From Anaerosporobacter sp031551385 (GTDB lineage: Bacteria; Bacillota; Clostridia; Lachnospirales; Lachnospiraceae), in assembly GCF_031551385.1 (NCBI RefSeq), contig NZ_JAVBNS010000004.1, positions 1 to 64,000 on the forward strand: a DNA stretch of 64,000 nucleotides. The letters are read 5' to 3'. The position numbers and the translations under genes are program-made. Positions 53,338 through 61,665 of this stretch are shown here, in pieces (within the stretch, counting starts at the first letter, position 1; every line of letters starts with the position of its first letter). The notes under the pieces are model-generated. The model made no database searches and had not been told where the DNA came from. It saw only the letters and a list, made by a program, of their open reading frames with translations.

Positions 53338-54663
53338 TTAAGAAGCGTTACAATATGTCGCTTTTTTAGAGCGTAGATATAAAACAACTCCAACGATTGC
53401 TACAATCATTTCCGTTAAAGGAAATGTAAGCCAAACACCAGTCATGCTTGCTATAGCAGATAATAAGAATGCCATAGGGATAATAATAATAAATCCGCGT
53501 AGGATAGAGATAATGTGTGCTGGAAGTACACGTTCTGTTGATGTAAAGTAAACAGAAAGGATAATGTTAAATCCAGCAAACATACAAGCCGTAAAGTAAA
53601 TGCGTAACCCTGTGATAGCAATGCTTTGTAAAGTTGAATTATGTTCACTATTAAATACGCTAGTGATGGAATCTGCACCAAAGAATACGCAAACATAGAC
53701 AAGGGCAGAAATTATAAGTACAGTTACTAAGGAGTACCGTAGAATCTGTTTCGTATTCTTTTGATTTCCTATACCATGGTTATTGCTTATAATAGGTTGA
53801 ACTCCTTGAGCAATGCCTGTATAGATAGAGATGACTACAATCGAAAGATTTGCAATAACGCCATATGCAGCAACACCAATATTTCCTTGTAATCCTAATA
53901 TAATCTTATTGAAAACAATAATAACAATACCAGAGGATACCTCTGTAATTAACGAAGGCAAACCAGTTGATAAAATATTGCGAATCATTACACCTGAAAG
54001 TCTACATTTGATAAGATGAAAGTGGTTTTTCTTCTTAAAGAAAAATGGAGACATAATAAATATACTAATGATAGGAGCAAGTCCTGTTGCAAAAACAGCA
54101 CCAAAGATACCCATGTTAAAAGGAAATATGAAGATATAATCAAGGATAACATTCGATAAACTTCCGCCAATCATTGCGAGCATCGAAAGTTGAGGAGCAC
54201 CATCATTTCGAACAAAACATAATAGCATACTGTTTAACATAAACATTGGAGTAAACAACAAAATCACTCGTAGATAAGTCTTTGTCATCTGATAAACAAC
54301 TTCATCTGCACCTAGTAAGCGTGTAATAGTACTAGAGAAGAAGATACCCATGAAAAAGAAGATAGCAGCAAGTCCAAGCGTAAGCAAAATAGTGTTTGTA
54401 AATGTATGATTTGCTTCTTTTGTCTTATCCTGACTCTTTAGAATAGAGTATTTTGTAGCACCTCCCATACCAAGCATTAGACCACTTCCATTAATAAAGC
54501 TGTAGATGGGAATTGCAAGATTTAGGGCAGTCAGCCCATTTGCGCCGAGACCTTTTGAAACAAAGAATGTGTCCGCTAAGATATAACAGGACAGACCAAT
54601 CATACCAAGAACATTTAGCGATGCATACTTTGCAAAGTCTTTTAAAATTGTGGAATCTTTCAT
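53338..54663 (-). CDS. MATE-family efflux transporter 2
   Basis: A 441-residue MATE protein of the MepA-like branch: ASLNVLGMIGLSCYILADTFFVSKGLGANGLTALNLAIP at the N-terminus (landmarks ADTFFVSKGLG, LNLAIP), GGATKYSI, GSLSNVILDYIFIF in the middle and GAQGVQPIISNNHG-like GIAQGVQPIISNN. About 12 helices. It is unlike pump 1 apart from the family pattern. The start at 54663 is preferred over 54675, which is too close to AAAGG. The leader carries a MerR-type dyad and a terminator hairpin. Confidence 0.92.
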   Translation of the reverse strand: MKDSTILKDFAKYASLNVLGMIGLSCYILADTFFVSKGLGANGLTALNLAIPIYSFINGSGLMLGMGGATKYSILKSQDKTKEANHTFTNTILLTLGLAAIFFFMGIFFSSTITRLLGADEVVYQMTKTYLRVILLFTPMFMLNSMLLCFVRNDGAPQLSMLAMIGGSLSNVILDYIFIFPFNMGIFGAVFATGLAPIISIFIMSPFFFKKKNHFHLIKCRLSGVMIRNILSTGLPSLITEVSSGIVIIVFNKIILGLQGNIGVAAYGVIANLSIVVISIYTGIAQGVQPIISNNHGIGNQKNTKQILRYSLVTVLIISALVYVCVFFGADSITSVFNSEHNSTLQSIAITGLRIYFTACMFAGFNIILSVYFTSTERVLPAHIISILRGFIIIIPMAFLLSAIASMTGVWLTFPLTEMIVAIVGVVLYLRSKKATYCNAS

Positions 54664-54683
54664 AAAAATAACCATGCCTTTCT

Positions 54684-54775
54684 AATAAAAATAGCGCCAG
54701 AACTTCATATCTTCAATGGCCTAACGATATGAAGTCTGACGCTTAGTTTAACTTTACCCGGCGGTAAAGGACAAG
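54684..54775 (-). promoter_or_regulatory. MerR-type promoter plus attenuator hairpin of MATE pump 2
   Basis: On the minus strand the dyad CTTTACC-GCCG-GGTAAAG (54752-54769) fills the space between TTGTCC (54769-54774) and TAAACT (54745-54750). Immediately downstream, 54726-54743 pairs with 54693-54711 (GATATGAAG core) and a U-rich tail follows (54684-54692). So transcripts meet a terminator at once. The pump would need MerR-type activation and readthrough. Confidence 0.6.
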
Positions 54776-54916
54776 TCAGAATATATATTCAATTTGTTCT
54801 ACGTCATTCTAGCATAAAGGAGGCGGGATTGTCAAACAATAAATCAATTTGCAAAGATACGGCATAAATGGATAAAAAAATAATATATTTATAAAAAGGT
54901 GTTTTATAGGTGTAGT

Positions 54917-55726
54917 ATGAAGAAAAATTATAAGCCTCTTATAGTGCTTGGCATTGTCTATATGATGCTGTATTTTGTAGGTGCAGGAGCAGGAAAATTT
55001 GTTACTACATGGAGTAATAGAAAACAATCAGTCCAATCGGGAAGTGAGAACTGGGGATTAGGTTTTTCTACGGAAGGACAGCCGCCAACGGGAAATGCAA
55101 CTCCTGATGAAATGAAACAATATGATGCCTATTACATGGGGACGAGTGGGGATAAAGTGATTTATTTGACCTTTGATTGTGGATATGAGAATGGAAATAC
55201 AGCACCAATTCTTGATGCATTGAAGAAACATAATGTATCAGCAACTTTCTTTGTAGTAGGACATTTTCTTGAAACAAGTCCAGATATCGTGAAACGTATG
55301 GTAGAAGAGGGGCATACCGTAGGAAACCATACCTACCATCATCGAGATATGGGGGCGATTTCGGATAAATCAGAGTTTGAGAAAGAGATGGTTGATGTAG
55401 AAACTCTATTTGAAGAGATAACAGGTCAAAAGATGTGCAAATATTATCGTCCACCACAAGGAAAGTATAGTATAAGTAACTTACAGATGGCAAAGGATAT
55501 GGGATATAAGACATTCTTCTGGAGTCTGGCTTATGTTGACTGGAACGTAGATAGCCAACCATCGAAGGAGGAAGCATTTAATAAATTATTAAAGAGAATC
55601 CACCCCGGGGCTATCGTTTTACTACATAGCACATCGAAGACGAATGGAGAAATCTTAGATGAGTTGTTAACGAAGTGGGAAGAGATGGGTTATACGTTTA
55701 AGACATTGGCGGAGATAGATTCGTAA
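54917..55726 (+). CDS. pdaA: Polysaccharide deacetylase, PdaA-like
   Basis: A 269-residue enzyme with an N-terminal membrane anchor (about 8-25) and a NodB-fold catalytic domain. Motifs: LTFDCGYENG (catalytic D and metal D replaced by C-G in the PdaA manner), HTYHHRD (H-x-x-x-H metal ligands), RPPQGKYS and LLHSTSKTNGE. PdaA removes N-acetyl from muramic acid residues to make muramic delta-lactam in spore cortex, so a spore-forming lineage is likely. Start at 54917. Confidence 0.85.
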   Translation: MKKNYKPLIVLGIVYMMLYFVGAGAGKFVTTWSNRKQSVQSGSENWGLGFSTEGQPPTGNATPDEMKQYDAYYMGTSGDKVIYLTFDCGYENGNTAPILDALKKHNVSATFFVVGHFLETSPDIVKRMVEEGHTVGNHTYHHRDMGAISDKSEFEKEMVDVETLFEEITGQKMCKYYRPPQGKYSISNLQMAKDMGYKTFFWSLAYVDWNVDSQPSKEEAFNKLLKRIHPGAIVLLHSTSKTNGEILDELLTKWEEMGYTFKTLAEIDS

Positions 55727-55727
55727 A

Positions 55728-55784
55728 GGGAAAGCAAAGGGAAGACTGGGATAGTGTGGAACTATTGAGGCTTTCCTTTTTTTT
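55728..55784 (+). terminator. Terminator after pdaA-like gene
   Basis: GGAAAGC pairs with GCTTTCC across a long loop, followed by eight T. Confidence 0.6.
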
Positions 55785-55955
55785 GCTTGTGTTGCGTTTG
55801 TTTTGAAATGGTGGAAATTTAGAAGAAATCCTATGAAATATTAAGCATAATGGTATGTAAAAGGGTACAAGTACAGGAAAATAAATTGGTTAGATTAATA
55901 ATGGTGGATAAAGCTTGTAATAGCAACTGTTTGCAAGTGAAAAAAAACGAGATAA

Positions 55956-55981
55956 TTTGTATTTTAAAGTGAAAATACAAA
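55956..55981. promoter_or_regulatory. Perfect 10-bp dyad upstream of bacteriocin locus
   Basis: TTTGTATTTT-AAAGTG-AAAATACAAA. It lies 115 bp before the first gene of the peptide locus and could be an operator or a hairpin. The stretch 55785-56097 otherwise holds only AT-rich promoter-like sequence. Confidence 0.4.
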
Positions 55982-56097
55982 AAAAACCAAAAAACAAGTT
56001 GACTCATAGGGAAATATAGGATATAGTTTGACTGTGTTAAAAAATGTAGAATGTAAACAAACGTATACTTTTTGTGTATGGGAGAAGGGAAGATTAG

Positions 56098-56565
56098 ATG
56101 GAATTATTAGAAAATCAAGAAATAGAAGAAAAAAACTTGTTATCAATTAGGAAGAATGTAACCCAACAAGAAATTGAACAAGTACTTACAGAAATGCATA
56201 GTTATATAAAGGAATCAGGAGCAGAAATAGTTGGGAAAACAATAACTGCTACTCATGGAATAAGTTCAAATAAGGGATATACAATATTGGATTTGGAAAT
56301 CCTAATACCTTTAGATAAGGAAATTCTAACGGGAAATATTTATTCATTTAAAAAGAATTTTAAAATTACAAATGCAATTAAGGTAACGCATAAAGGAAAC
56401 CCAGCGTTATTGGATGAGACATGCAATGAATTAAATCAGTATATTGCTAGAAATAAGTTGGTTCCAATTACTGTCGGTTATAATATGACATTGACAGCAG
56501 ATAATAAGGATAAGAATAATACTGAAATTGAAATTTATGTTGGAATTAGTCCGAACATTCTGTAG
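56098..56565 (+). CDS. DUF5085 / GyrI-like small-ligand-binding protein
   Basis: A 155-residue protein with a two-repeat beta-alpha pattern (YTILDLEILIPLDKEI ... YSFKKNFKITNAIKVTHKGNPALLDETCNELNQYI ... IEIYVGISP) like stand-alone effector-binding domains and DUF5085 proteins, which occur next to secreted-toxin genes in Firmicutes. No DNA-binding domain is present. It opens the bacteriocin locus; a role in regulation or toxin handling is inferred only from position. Confidence 0.5.
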   Translation: MELLENQEIEEKNLLSIRKNVTQQEIEQVLTEMHSYIKESGAEIVGKTITATHGISSNKGYTILDLEILIPLDKEILTGNIYSFKKNFKITNAIKVTHKGNPALLDETCNELNQYIARNKLVPITVGYNMTLTADNKDKNNTEIEIYVGISPNIL

Positions 56566-56652
56566 TGATATTAGTAAAGCCAGTTTTCTATTATAATATT
56601 GACGCGCGTGGAAAGCTGTTTACATATAAAAATACTAGGAGGAAAAGAAGAA

Positions 56653-56904
56653 ATGGAATTAGTTGGAATTGATAATGGGTTTATTGAGTTAAGCAATTAT
56701 GAAATGCTTGCATACGATGGAGGAGGTGCTTGGGAAGTAGTTCAAGCTGTTGTAGGAACAGTGTGTATAGCGATTGCGCCAGCAGTAGGAGTAGCGGCAG
56801 GGGTTGTTTTACCACCAGGTAGTAAAATAGTAGGGGGTATTGCTGCCACGGCACAGATGATTAATATAGGAGCAGGTTTACTTGATAATGCAACAAAAAA
56901 ATAG
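56653..56904 (+). CDS. Double-glycine bacteriocin-like precursor peptide 1
   Basis: An 83-residue precursor. Leader MELVGIDNGF...MLAYDGG (24 residues) ends in the GG cleavage site and has the hydrophobic/acidic spacing that C39 peptidases read. The core (59 residues) is hydrophobic and small-residue-rich (VVGTVCIAIAPAVGVAAGVV, IVGGIAATAQMINIGAGLL) with one Cys, no Lys/Arg cluster, and GxxxG-like motifs. Class II, possibly one partner of a two-peptide bacteriocin. AGGAGG precedes the ATG at 56653. The longer frame to 56599 has no site. Confidence 0.8.
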   Translation: MELVGIDNGFIELSNYEMLAYDGGGAWEVVQAVVGTVCIAIAPAVGVAAGVVLPPGSKIVGGIAATAQMINIGAGLLDNATKK

Positions 56905-56921
56905 ATAGGGGGGAAGCATAA

Positions 56922-57164
56922 ATGGAATTATCAGTTAATAATCAATTTATGAATTTAAGTTTAGATGAACTTATACTGATTGACGGAGGAACATTTTGGG
57001 GAGTAGTGTCTGGTGTTGCTGGAGTGGTGTGTGGTGTTGCTGAAGTTATTGGTGGTGTAATAGTATGTGCTACTGCAAGTAAAATTGGTGGAGGTGTCGC
57101 TATAGTTAAGGGTGTAGCAACAGTAGGAGGTGGAATCTCAGTAATAGTTAGTAATGTAAAGTAG
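56922..57164 (+). CDS. Double-glycine bacteriocin-like precursor peptide 2
   Basis: An 80-residue precursor with leader MELSVNNQFMNLSLDELILIDGG (23 residues; key parts LSLDEL and IDGG) and a 57-residue core of Gly/Val/Ala with two Cys and repeated GGxxxxG motifs (VSGVAGVVCGVAEVIGGVIVC, then IGGGVAIVKGVATVGGG). It resembles peptide 1 in leader and composition but not in sequence, as in two-peptide class IIb systems whose helices pack through GxxxG. 17 bp after peptide 1, with GGGGGGAAG-type site. Confidence 0.82.
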   Translation: MELSVNNQFMNLSLDELILIDGGTFWGVVSGVAGVVCGVAEVIGGVIVCATASKIGGGVAIVKGVATVGGGISVIVSNVK

Positions 57165-57184
57165 TCACTAAGGAGCATAATCAA

Positions 57185-57364
57185 ATGAAAAAAAAAGAGA
57201 TACATTTACTCTATTTAATGATAATGGCAGGTCTTTCATTTTTATCTTCCATTATTCAGATGTTAAGTAATAATATAGTACTACTTAAATATACTACATT
57301 AATATGTTTTGGTTCATTTGTAGTAATTGCTATTTGTTATTATAAAGAAAAAAAACGTAAGTAA
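57185..57364 (+). CDS. Small two-helix protein, candidate immunity protein
   Basis: A 59-residue frame with AAGGAG before the ATG. Charged N-terminus (MKKKEIH), two hydrophobic helices (about 8-28 and 34-53) and a basic tail (YYKEKKRK). Small two-helix membrane proteins directly downstream of class II peptides are commonly the dedicated immunity proteins. Assigned by size, topology and position only. Confidence 0.6.
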   Translation: MKKKEIHLLYLMIMAGLSFLSSIIQMLSNNIVLLKYTTLICFGSFVVIAICYYKEKKRK

Positions 57365-57391
57365 AGATAACAATACTTAAATTAATACTAC

Positions 57392-57440
57392 ATATAAAAC
57401 TACATTGATCTATTAGCTATACTTCAATGTAGTTTTATAT
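57392..57440 (+). terminator. 16-bp hairpin between peptide genes and exporter
   Basis: ATATAAAACTACATTG pairs perfectly with CAATGTAGTTTTATAT. No T-run, so it probably acts as a partial terminator or mRNA-end stabiliser that keeps peptide mRNA above exporter mRNA. Confidence 0.6.
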
Positions 57441-57473
57441 AAGTTTAATTACAGATGAAAAGGGAGAAATAAA

Positions 57474-59657
57474 ATGTTCCATAAATTTTATTGTATAAAA
57501 CAGCATGATATAACAGATTGTGCGGCAGCATGCCTTGCAACAATATCAAAACAACAGGGGCTTTTAACTTCAATATCTAAGATTCGAGAAGTTGCTGGAA
57601 CGGATAAACAAGGAACAAATGTATATGGAATAATCAAGGCGGCAGAACAGCTTGGTTTTACGGCAAAAGGTGTAAAAGGTGATAAAGATGCTTTCTTCTC
57701 AGAATTTCCATTACCATGTATCGCTCATGTCATAGCTGATGGAGCTCTGTTACACTATGTTGTCATACATAAAATAACAAAGAAACAAGTTATAATAGCA
57801 GACCCAGCAAAAGGAATTGTTAAACTTACACCAGAAGAATTTTTTGGTGAAGTGAAAGAGAAACCACCCAAATATCAATGGAGTGGAGTATTAATCTTTG
57901 TAGTACCGAATGTTGAATTTAAGAAGGGTAAAGAAACGAAAGGAATTGTTTCTAGATTCTTTCATCTACTAATTCCACAAAGAAAATTACTAATTAATAT
58001 TTTTATAGCATCGCTTATAATAACGATACTTGGTATCTTTGGATCGTTTTACTTCAAAATATTAATTGATGATATATTGGCAGATGGCTTGACAAAAACG
58101 CTGCATATATTATCAATAGGTATCATTTTATTAAATTTATTCAAGATATTATTAGGTGCGGTACGTTCGCATCTTTTGTTATATATGAGTCAAAAATTAG
58201 ATATTGCTTTATTACTAGGTTATTACAATCATGTTCTTGAGTTACCTATGAATTTTTTTGGAACAAGAAAAGTTGGGGAGATTATTTCAAGATTTAATGA
58301 TGCATCAAAAGTTCGTGATGCGATATCAGGAGCAACATTAACAATTATGATTGATACTCTTATGGCAATTGCAGGTGGAATTATCTTATATATGCAGAAT
58401 GCCTATATGTTTGGGGTAACAATAATAATATTAATCCTATATTTTATAATAGTTTTTAGTTTTAATAAGATATATAAAAAATTAAATGAAAAGCAAATGG
58501 AAAATAACGCACAATTAACATCTTATATGATTGAATCCTTGAACGGGATACAAACAGTTAAGGCATTTAATGCGGAACGTAAAGTGCATTTAAATACAGA
58601 GAACAAATTTATTGTATTGTTAAGAAGTATTTTTAAATTAAGTTGGGTAGCTAATATACAAGGTTCTTTGGTTGGTTTTGTTGAACTAACTGGGGGGATT
58701 GTTATCCTATGGATAGGAGGATTTAATGTTATTAAAGGTAATTTGACGATAGGGCAGTTAATAACATTCAATTCTTTGCTGATGTATTTCCTAGATCCCG
58801 TAAAAAACCTTATTAATTTACAGCCACAGATGCAGACGGCAATTGTGGCATCAGAGCGACTCGGAGAGATTCTTGATTTAGAAAAAGAAAAGCTTGAGAA
58901 TGAAGAAAGAAAGATTGAACTATCTTCATTAAATGGTGATATACAAATCAAAAATATAACATTCCGTTATGGAACTAGAAAACCTGTACTAGAGAATGTA
59001 GATATATCAATTAACAAAGGCGAAAGAATTGCGTTGGTAGGGGAGAGTGGTTCTGGAAAATCTACGATAGCAAAGCTTCTACTTAATATGTATCAGACAG
59101 AGAATGGGGAAATCCTTATGTCTGATTATAATATACAGGATATTAAATTAGATGTGTTACGAGATCGTATTGCCTATATACCACAGGAAACATTTTTATT
59201 TAGTGGAAGTATTATGGAAAATCTGATGTTAGGAATGGATGATGTAACAGTAGAGGAAGTAGTTGATGCGGCGAAAAAAGCGCAAGCACATACGTTCATC
59301 AATGAACTGCCACTTCGATATGAGACAAGACTGGAGGAGAATGGGTCAAATCTATCTGGTGGACAGAGACAACGACTTGCTATTGCAAGAGCTATTTTAC
59401 GAAAACCAGACATTTTGATTATGGATGAGGCTACTAGTAATCTGGATTCTATTACAGAATGTGCAATTGAAAAAACAATTGAAGAATATTTAACAGGAAC
59501 CACACAAATTATTATTGCACATAGACTGAGCACGATTAAAAAGTGTGACAAGATATATGTAATGGAAAAAGGAAAAATTATAGAAGAAGGTAATCATAAA
59601 GAGTTGCTAGAGAAGCAAGGTCAGTACTATACATTATGGAGTCAAATTACTGATTAG
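57474..59657 (+). CDS. Peptide-processing ABC exporter with C39 peptidase
   Basis: A 727-residue PCAT-type exporter (LagD/ComA-like). Peptidase domain 1-145: catalytic Cys16 in DITDCAAACLA, His in LLHYVVIHK and Asp in ADPAKG. Six-helix membrane domain about 165-440. ATPase domain: Walker A GESGSGKST, signature LSGGQRQR, Walker B LIMDEATS and the H-loop AHRLST. It cuts leaders after GG and exports the peptides. The two precursors upstream carry matching leaders. GGGAG precedes the start. Confidence 0.95.
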   Translation: MFHKFYCIKQHDITDCAAACLATISKQQGLLTSISKIREVAGTDKQGTNVYGIIKAAEQLGFTAKGVKGDKDAFFSEFPLPCIAHVIADGALLHYVVIHKITKKQVIIADPAKGIVKLTPEEFFGEVKEKPPKYQWSGVLIFVVPNVEFKKGKETKGIVSRFFHLLIPQRKLLINIFIASLIITILGIFGSFYFKILIDDILADGLTKTLHILSIGIILLNLFKILLGAVRSHLLLYMSQKLDIALLLGYYNHVLELPMNFFGTRKVGEIISRFNDASKVRDAISGATLTIMIDTLMAIAGGIILYMQNAYMFGVTIIILILYFIIVFSFNKIYKKLNEKQMENNAQLTSYMIESLNGIQTVKAFNAERKVHLNTENKFIVLLRSIFKLSWVANIQGSLVGFVELTGGIVILWIGGFNVIKGNLTIGQLITFNSLLMYFLDPVKNLINLQPQMQTAIVASERLGEILDLEKEKLENEERKIELSSLNGDIQIKNITFRYGTRKPVLENVDISINKGERIALVGESGSGKSTIAKLLLNMYQTENGEILMSDYNIQDIKLDVLRDRIAYIPQETFLFSGSIMENLMLGMDDVTVEEVVDAAKKAQAHTFINELPLRYETRLEENGSNLSGGQRQRLAIARAILRKPDILIMDEATSNLDSITECAIEKTIEEYLTGTTQIIIAHRLSTIKKCDKIYVMEKGKIIEEGNHKELLEKQGQYYTLWSQITD

Positions 59658-59727
59658 ATAAGTAGCAATTTATGAAAAACTGTTAGTAAGTTTTCGTTAT
59701 TACATAGGAGTAAATGAGGTAAGTACA

Positions 59728-61611
59728 ATGAAACCAATTATTATAAAGATGGAAGATATGTCCGATAGTCGAGAGGTATATGAAAGTAAACCAAGTAAAG
59801 TTATTACAATGTTTATTTATATAATAAGTGCGTTACTTATTGTAGCTCTTGTATGGATGTATTTTGGGAAGATTGATATTGTTGTGGATTCTCCAGGAAT
59901 GATTCGACCAGATGAAAATGTTGGAGTAGTCAGTAATGTATATGGTGGAATAATTGAAGAAGTTAATATTGAAGATGGAGATTGTGTTGAGGAAGGAGAG
60001 CTTCTATATATAATAAACCACGATGAATTGTTAGTGGAGAAAAAGTATTGTGAAGAGCAACTTAAGGAGTATAGTGGGTATTTGCAGTTATCAACGAGAT
60101 ATAAAGAATCTCTACAGAAAGGTTCCAATTTATTTTCAAAGAAAGAGGAATTAGAATATTATACGAAATACGAAAATTATAAGATAAATTTGGATTCAAT
60201 GAAAAAAAAGTTTGACTATGAGAAAGAGAATATATCTAACCAGAAGGACTATGTAGGGGAGCAATTAGGTTATTATCAATCTGAAGTTAGTAATATAAAA
60301 CTTCTGATTTCTTGTATTGAAAATGGTGTAAATAAGTTTTCTAAAAGCTCCAATATGGAATATTATAACAAGTATCTTATGTATCAAAGTAACTATAAGA
60401 CATTAGAAAAAAAATATGAGGATCAAGCAGCAGAAATTAAGACATCAATATCGAAAGAGCAAGGACAGAATGCAATTGAATATTATAATGAAGCGAAAAA
60501 ACAATTGGAGCTCTTACAGAAAAGTATAAAGAAGGATAAGAATTATTTCGAAGAAGAAAATACATATTATATGCAGTACAAAACCTACAGGCAGAAGAAG
60601 GAAGAACTAGAACAAGCTTATGAAACGGCTAAGAAGACATATGAGACAAATGTAGAATTACAAGATATTGCAGTAACAGCATGGGAAGTGGAGCAATCGC
60701 GAATTGCAAAAGAGGAAGCATATGATGCCATTGATAAGTATAAGACATCCACATTACTTGAGGTTACAAAGCAATTAACAGAAATAGAACAAAAATTAAA
60801 GGATTTACAACTTTCAGAGGACAGTTCACTTTCAAAAAATGAGTTACTAAAGAGTAATGAGGAAAGCAAGAAGGAAGCTTTAAAGGAGTATAAGCTTCAA
60901 TATATTGTAGAACTTCAAGGTAAATTAAAGGCTACACAAGAGTCAGTTACAACGTTAACTGATAAGAAAAAGGGAATTGATTTAAGTGAGAACCAGAATT
61001 ATATCTATGATGATACAGAGAATAGTGCAAGCAAATATGGTGAAGTAGTAACTTATGAGAATAATGAATTGACGACAACAATGCAGAGCATAACTTCATA
61101 TGAAAGTAAAATAAGTGAATTAGAAACTAGTCTTGAAAAGCTGAATAAAACAATTGATTCTTGTTTTATTCGTGCAAAATGGTCAGGAAAAGTTAACATG
61201 GCAATTGATTTGGTAAAGGGTAATACATTGTCAGCGGGAACAGAAGTGTTGTCTGTTTTACCAGATGAGAACTCCCAATATAAGGTGAGAATCTATGTTA
61301 ATAATAGCGAAATTGGTAAAGTCAAAGAAGGAATGTCTGTTAAGTTTAATATACATGCTTATCCAAATGCAGAATACGGTTATATTACGGGAACAATAAC
61401 AAAGGTGTCGAATGATATTAAAGTTGATTCACAAAGTGGTTCTGCCTATTATTTGGTGGAAGCTACGTTGAACACAAGTGGATTTTATGAAAAAGACGGT
61501 AGCAGAGTTGAGATTAAGGCAGGTATGAGTTGCGAAGCCAAAATAATAACAGAGCAAAAAAGGATATTATCATATGTTCTCGAAAAGTTAGAGTTACTTG
61601 TTAAAAATTAA
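59728..61611 (+). CDS. HlyD-type adaptor (membrane fusion protein)
   Basis: A 627-residue single-pass protein: membrane helix at about 26-46, a biotinyl-lipoyl-like half (GGIIEEVNIEDGDCVEEGELLYII), a very long coiled coil (about 95-475, much longer than in LcnD-like proteins of about 470 residues), the second lipoyl half (AKWSGKVNMAIDLVKGNTLSAGTEVLSVLPD) and a beta-barrel end. It links the ABC exporter to a downstream channel or to the cell wall. 70 bp after the exporter, same operon. Confidence 0.88.
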   Translation: MKPIIIKMEDMSDSREVYESKPSKVITMFIYIISALLIVALVWMYFGKIDIVVDSPGMIRPDENVGVVSNVYGGIIEEVNIEDGDCVEEGELLYIINHDELLVEKKYCEEQLKEYSGYLQLSTRYKESLQKGSNLFSKKEELEYYTKYENYKINLDSMKKKFDYEKENISNQKDYVGEQLGYYQSEVSNIKLLISCIENGVNKFSKSSNMEYYNKYLMYQSNYKTLEKKYEDQAAEIKTSISKEQGQNAIEYYNEAKKQLELLQKSIKKDKNYFEEENTYYMQYKTYRQKKEELEQAYETAKKTYETNVELQDIAVTAWEVEQSRIAKEEAYDAIDKYKTSTLLEVTKQLTEIEQKLKDLQLSEDSSLSKNELLKSNEESKKEALKEYKLQYIVELQGKLKATQESVTTLTDKKKGIDLSENQNYIYDDTENSASKYGEVVTYENNELTTTMQSITSYESKISELETSLEKLNKTIDSCFIRAKWSGKVNMAIDLVKGNTLSAGTEVLSVLPDENSQYKVRIYVNNSEIGKVKEGMSVKFNIHAYPNAEYGYITGTITKVSNDIKVDSQSGSAYYLVEATLNTSGFYEKDGSRVEIKAGMSCEAKIITEQKRILSYVLEKLELLVKN

Positions 61612-61665
61612 AAAATACTTGGACTATTACGTCTGAGAAACTAATTTATCTGATATGAGGTGGCT

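Noticed and set aside
57474..59657. Lantibiotic or lasso-peptide locus
   Set aside because: No LanB/LanC/LanM, lasso cyclase or radical-SAM gene is present; precursors have GG leaders and unmodified-type cores.
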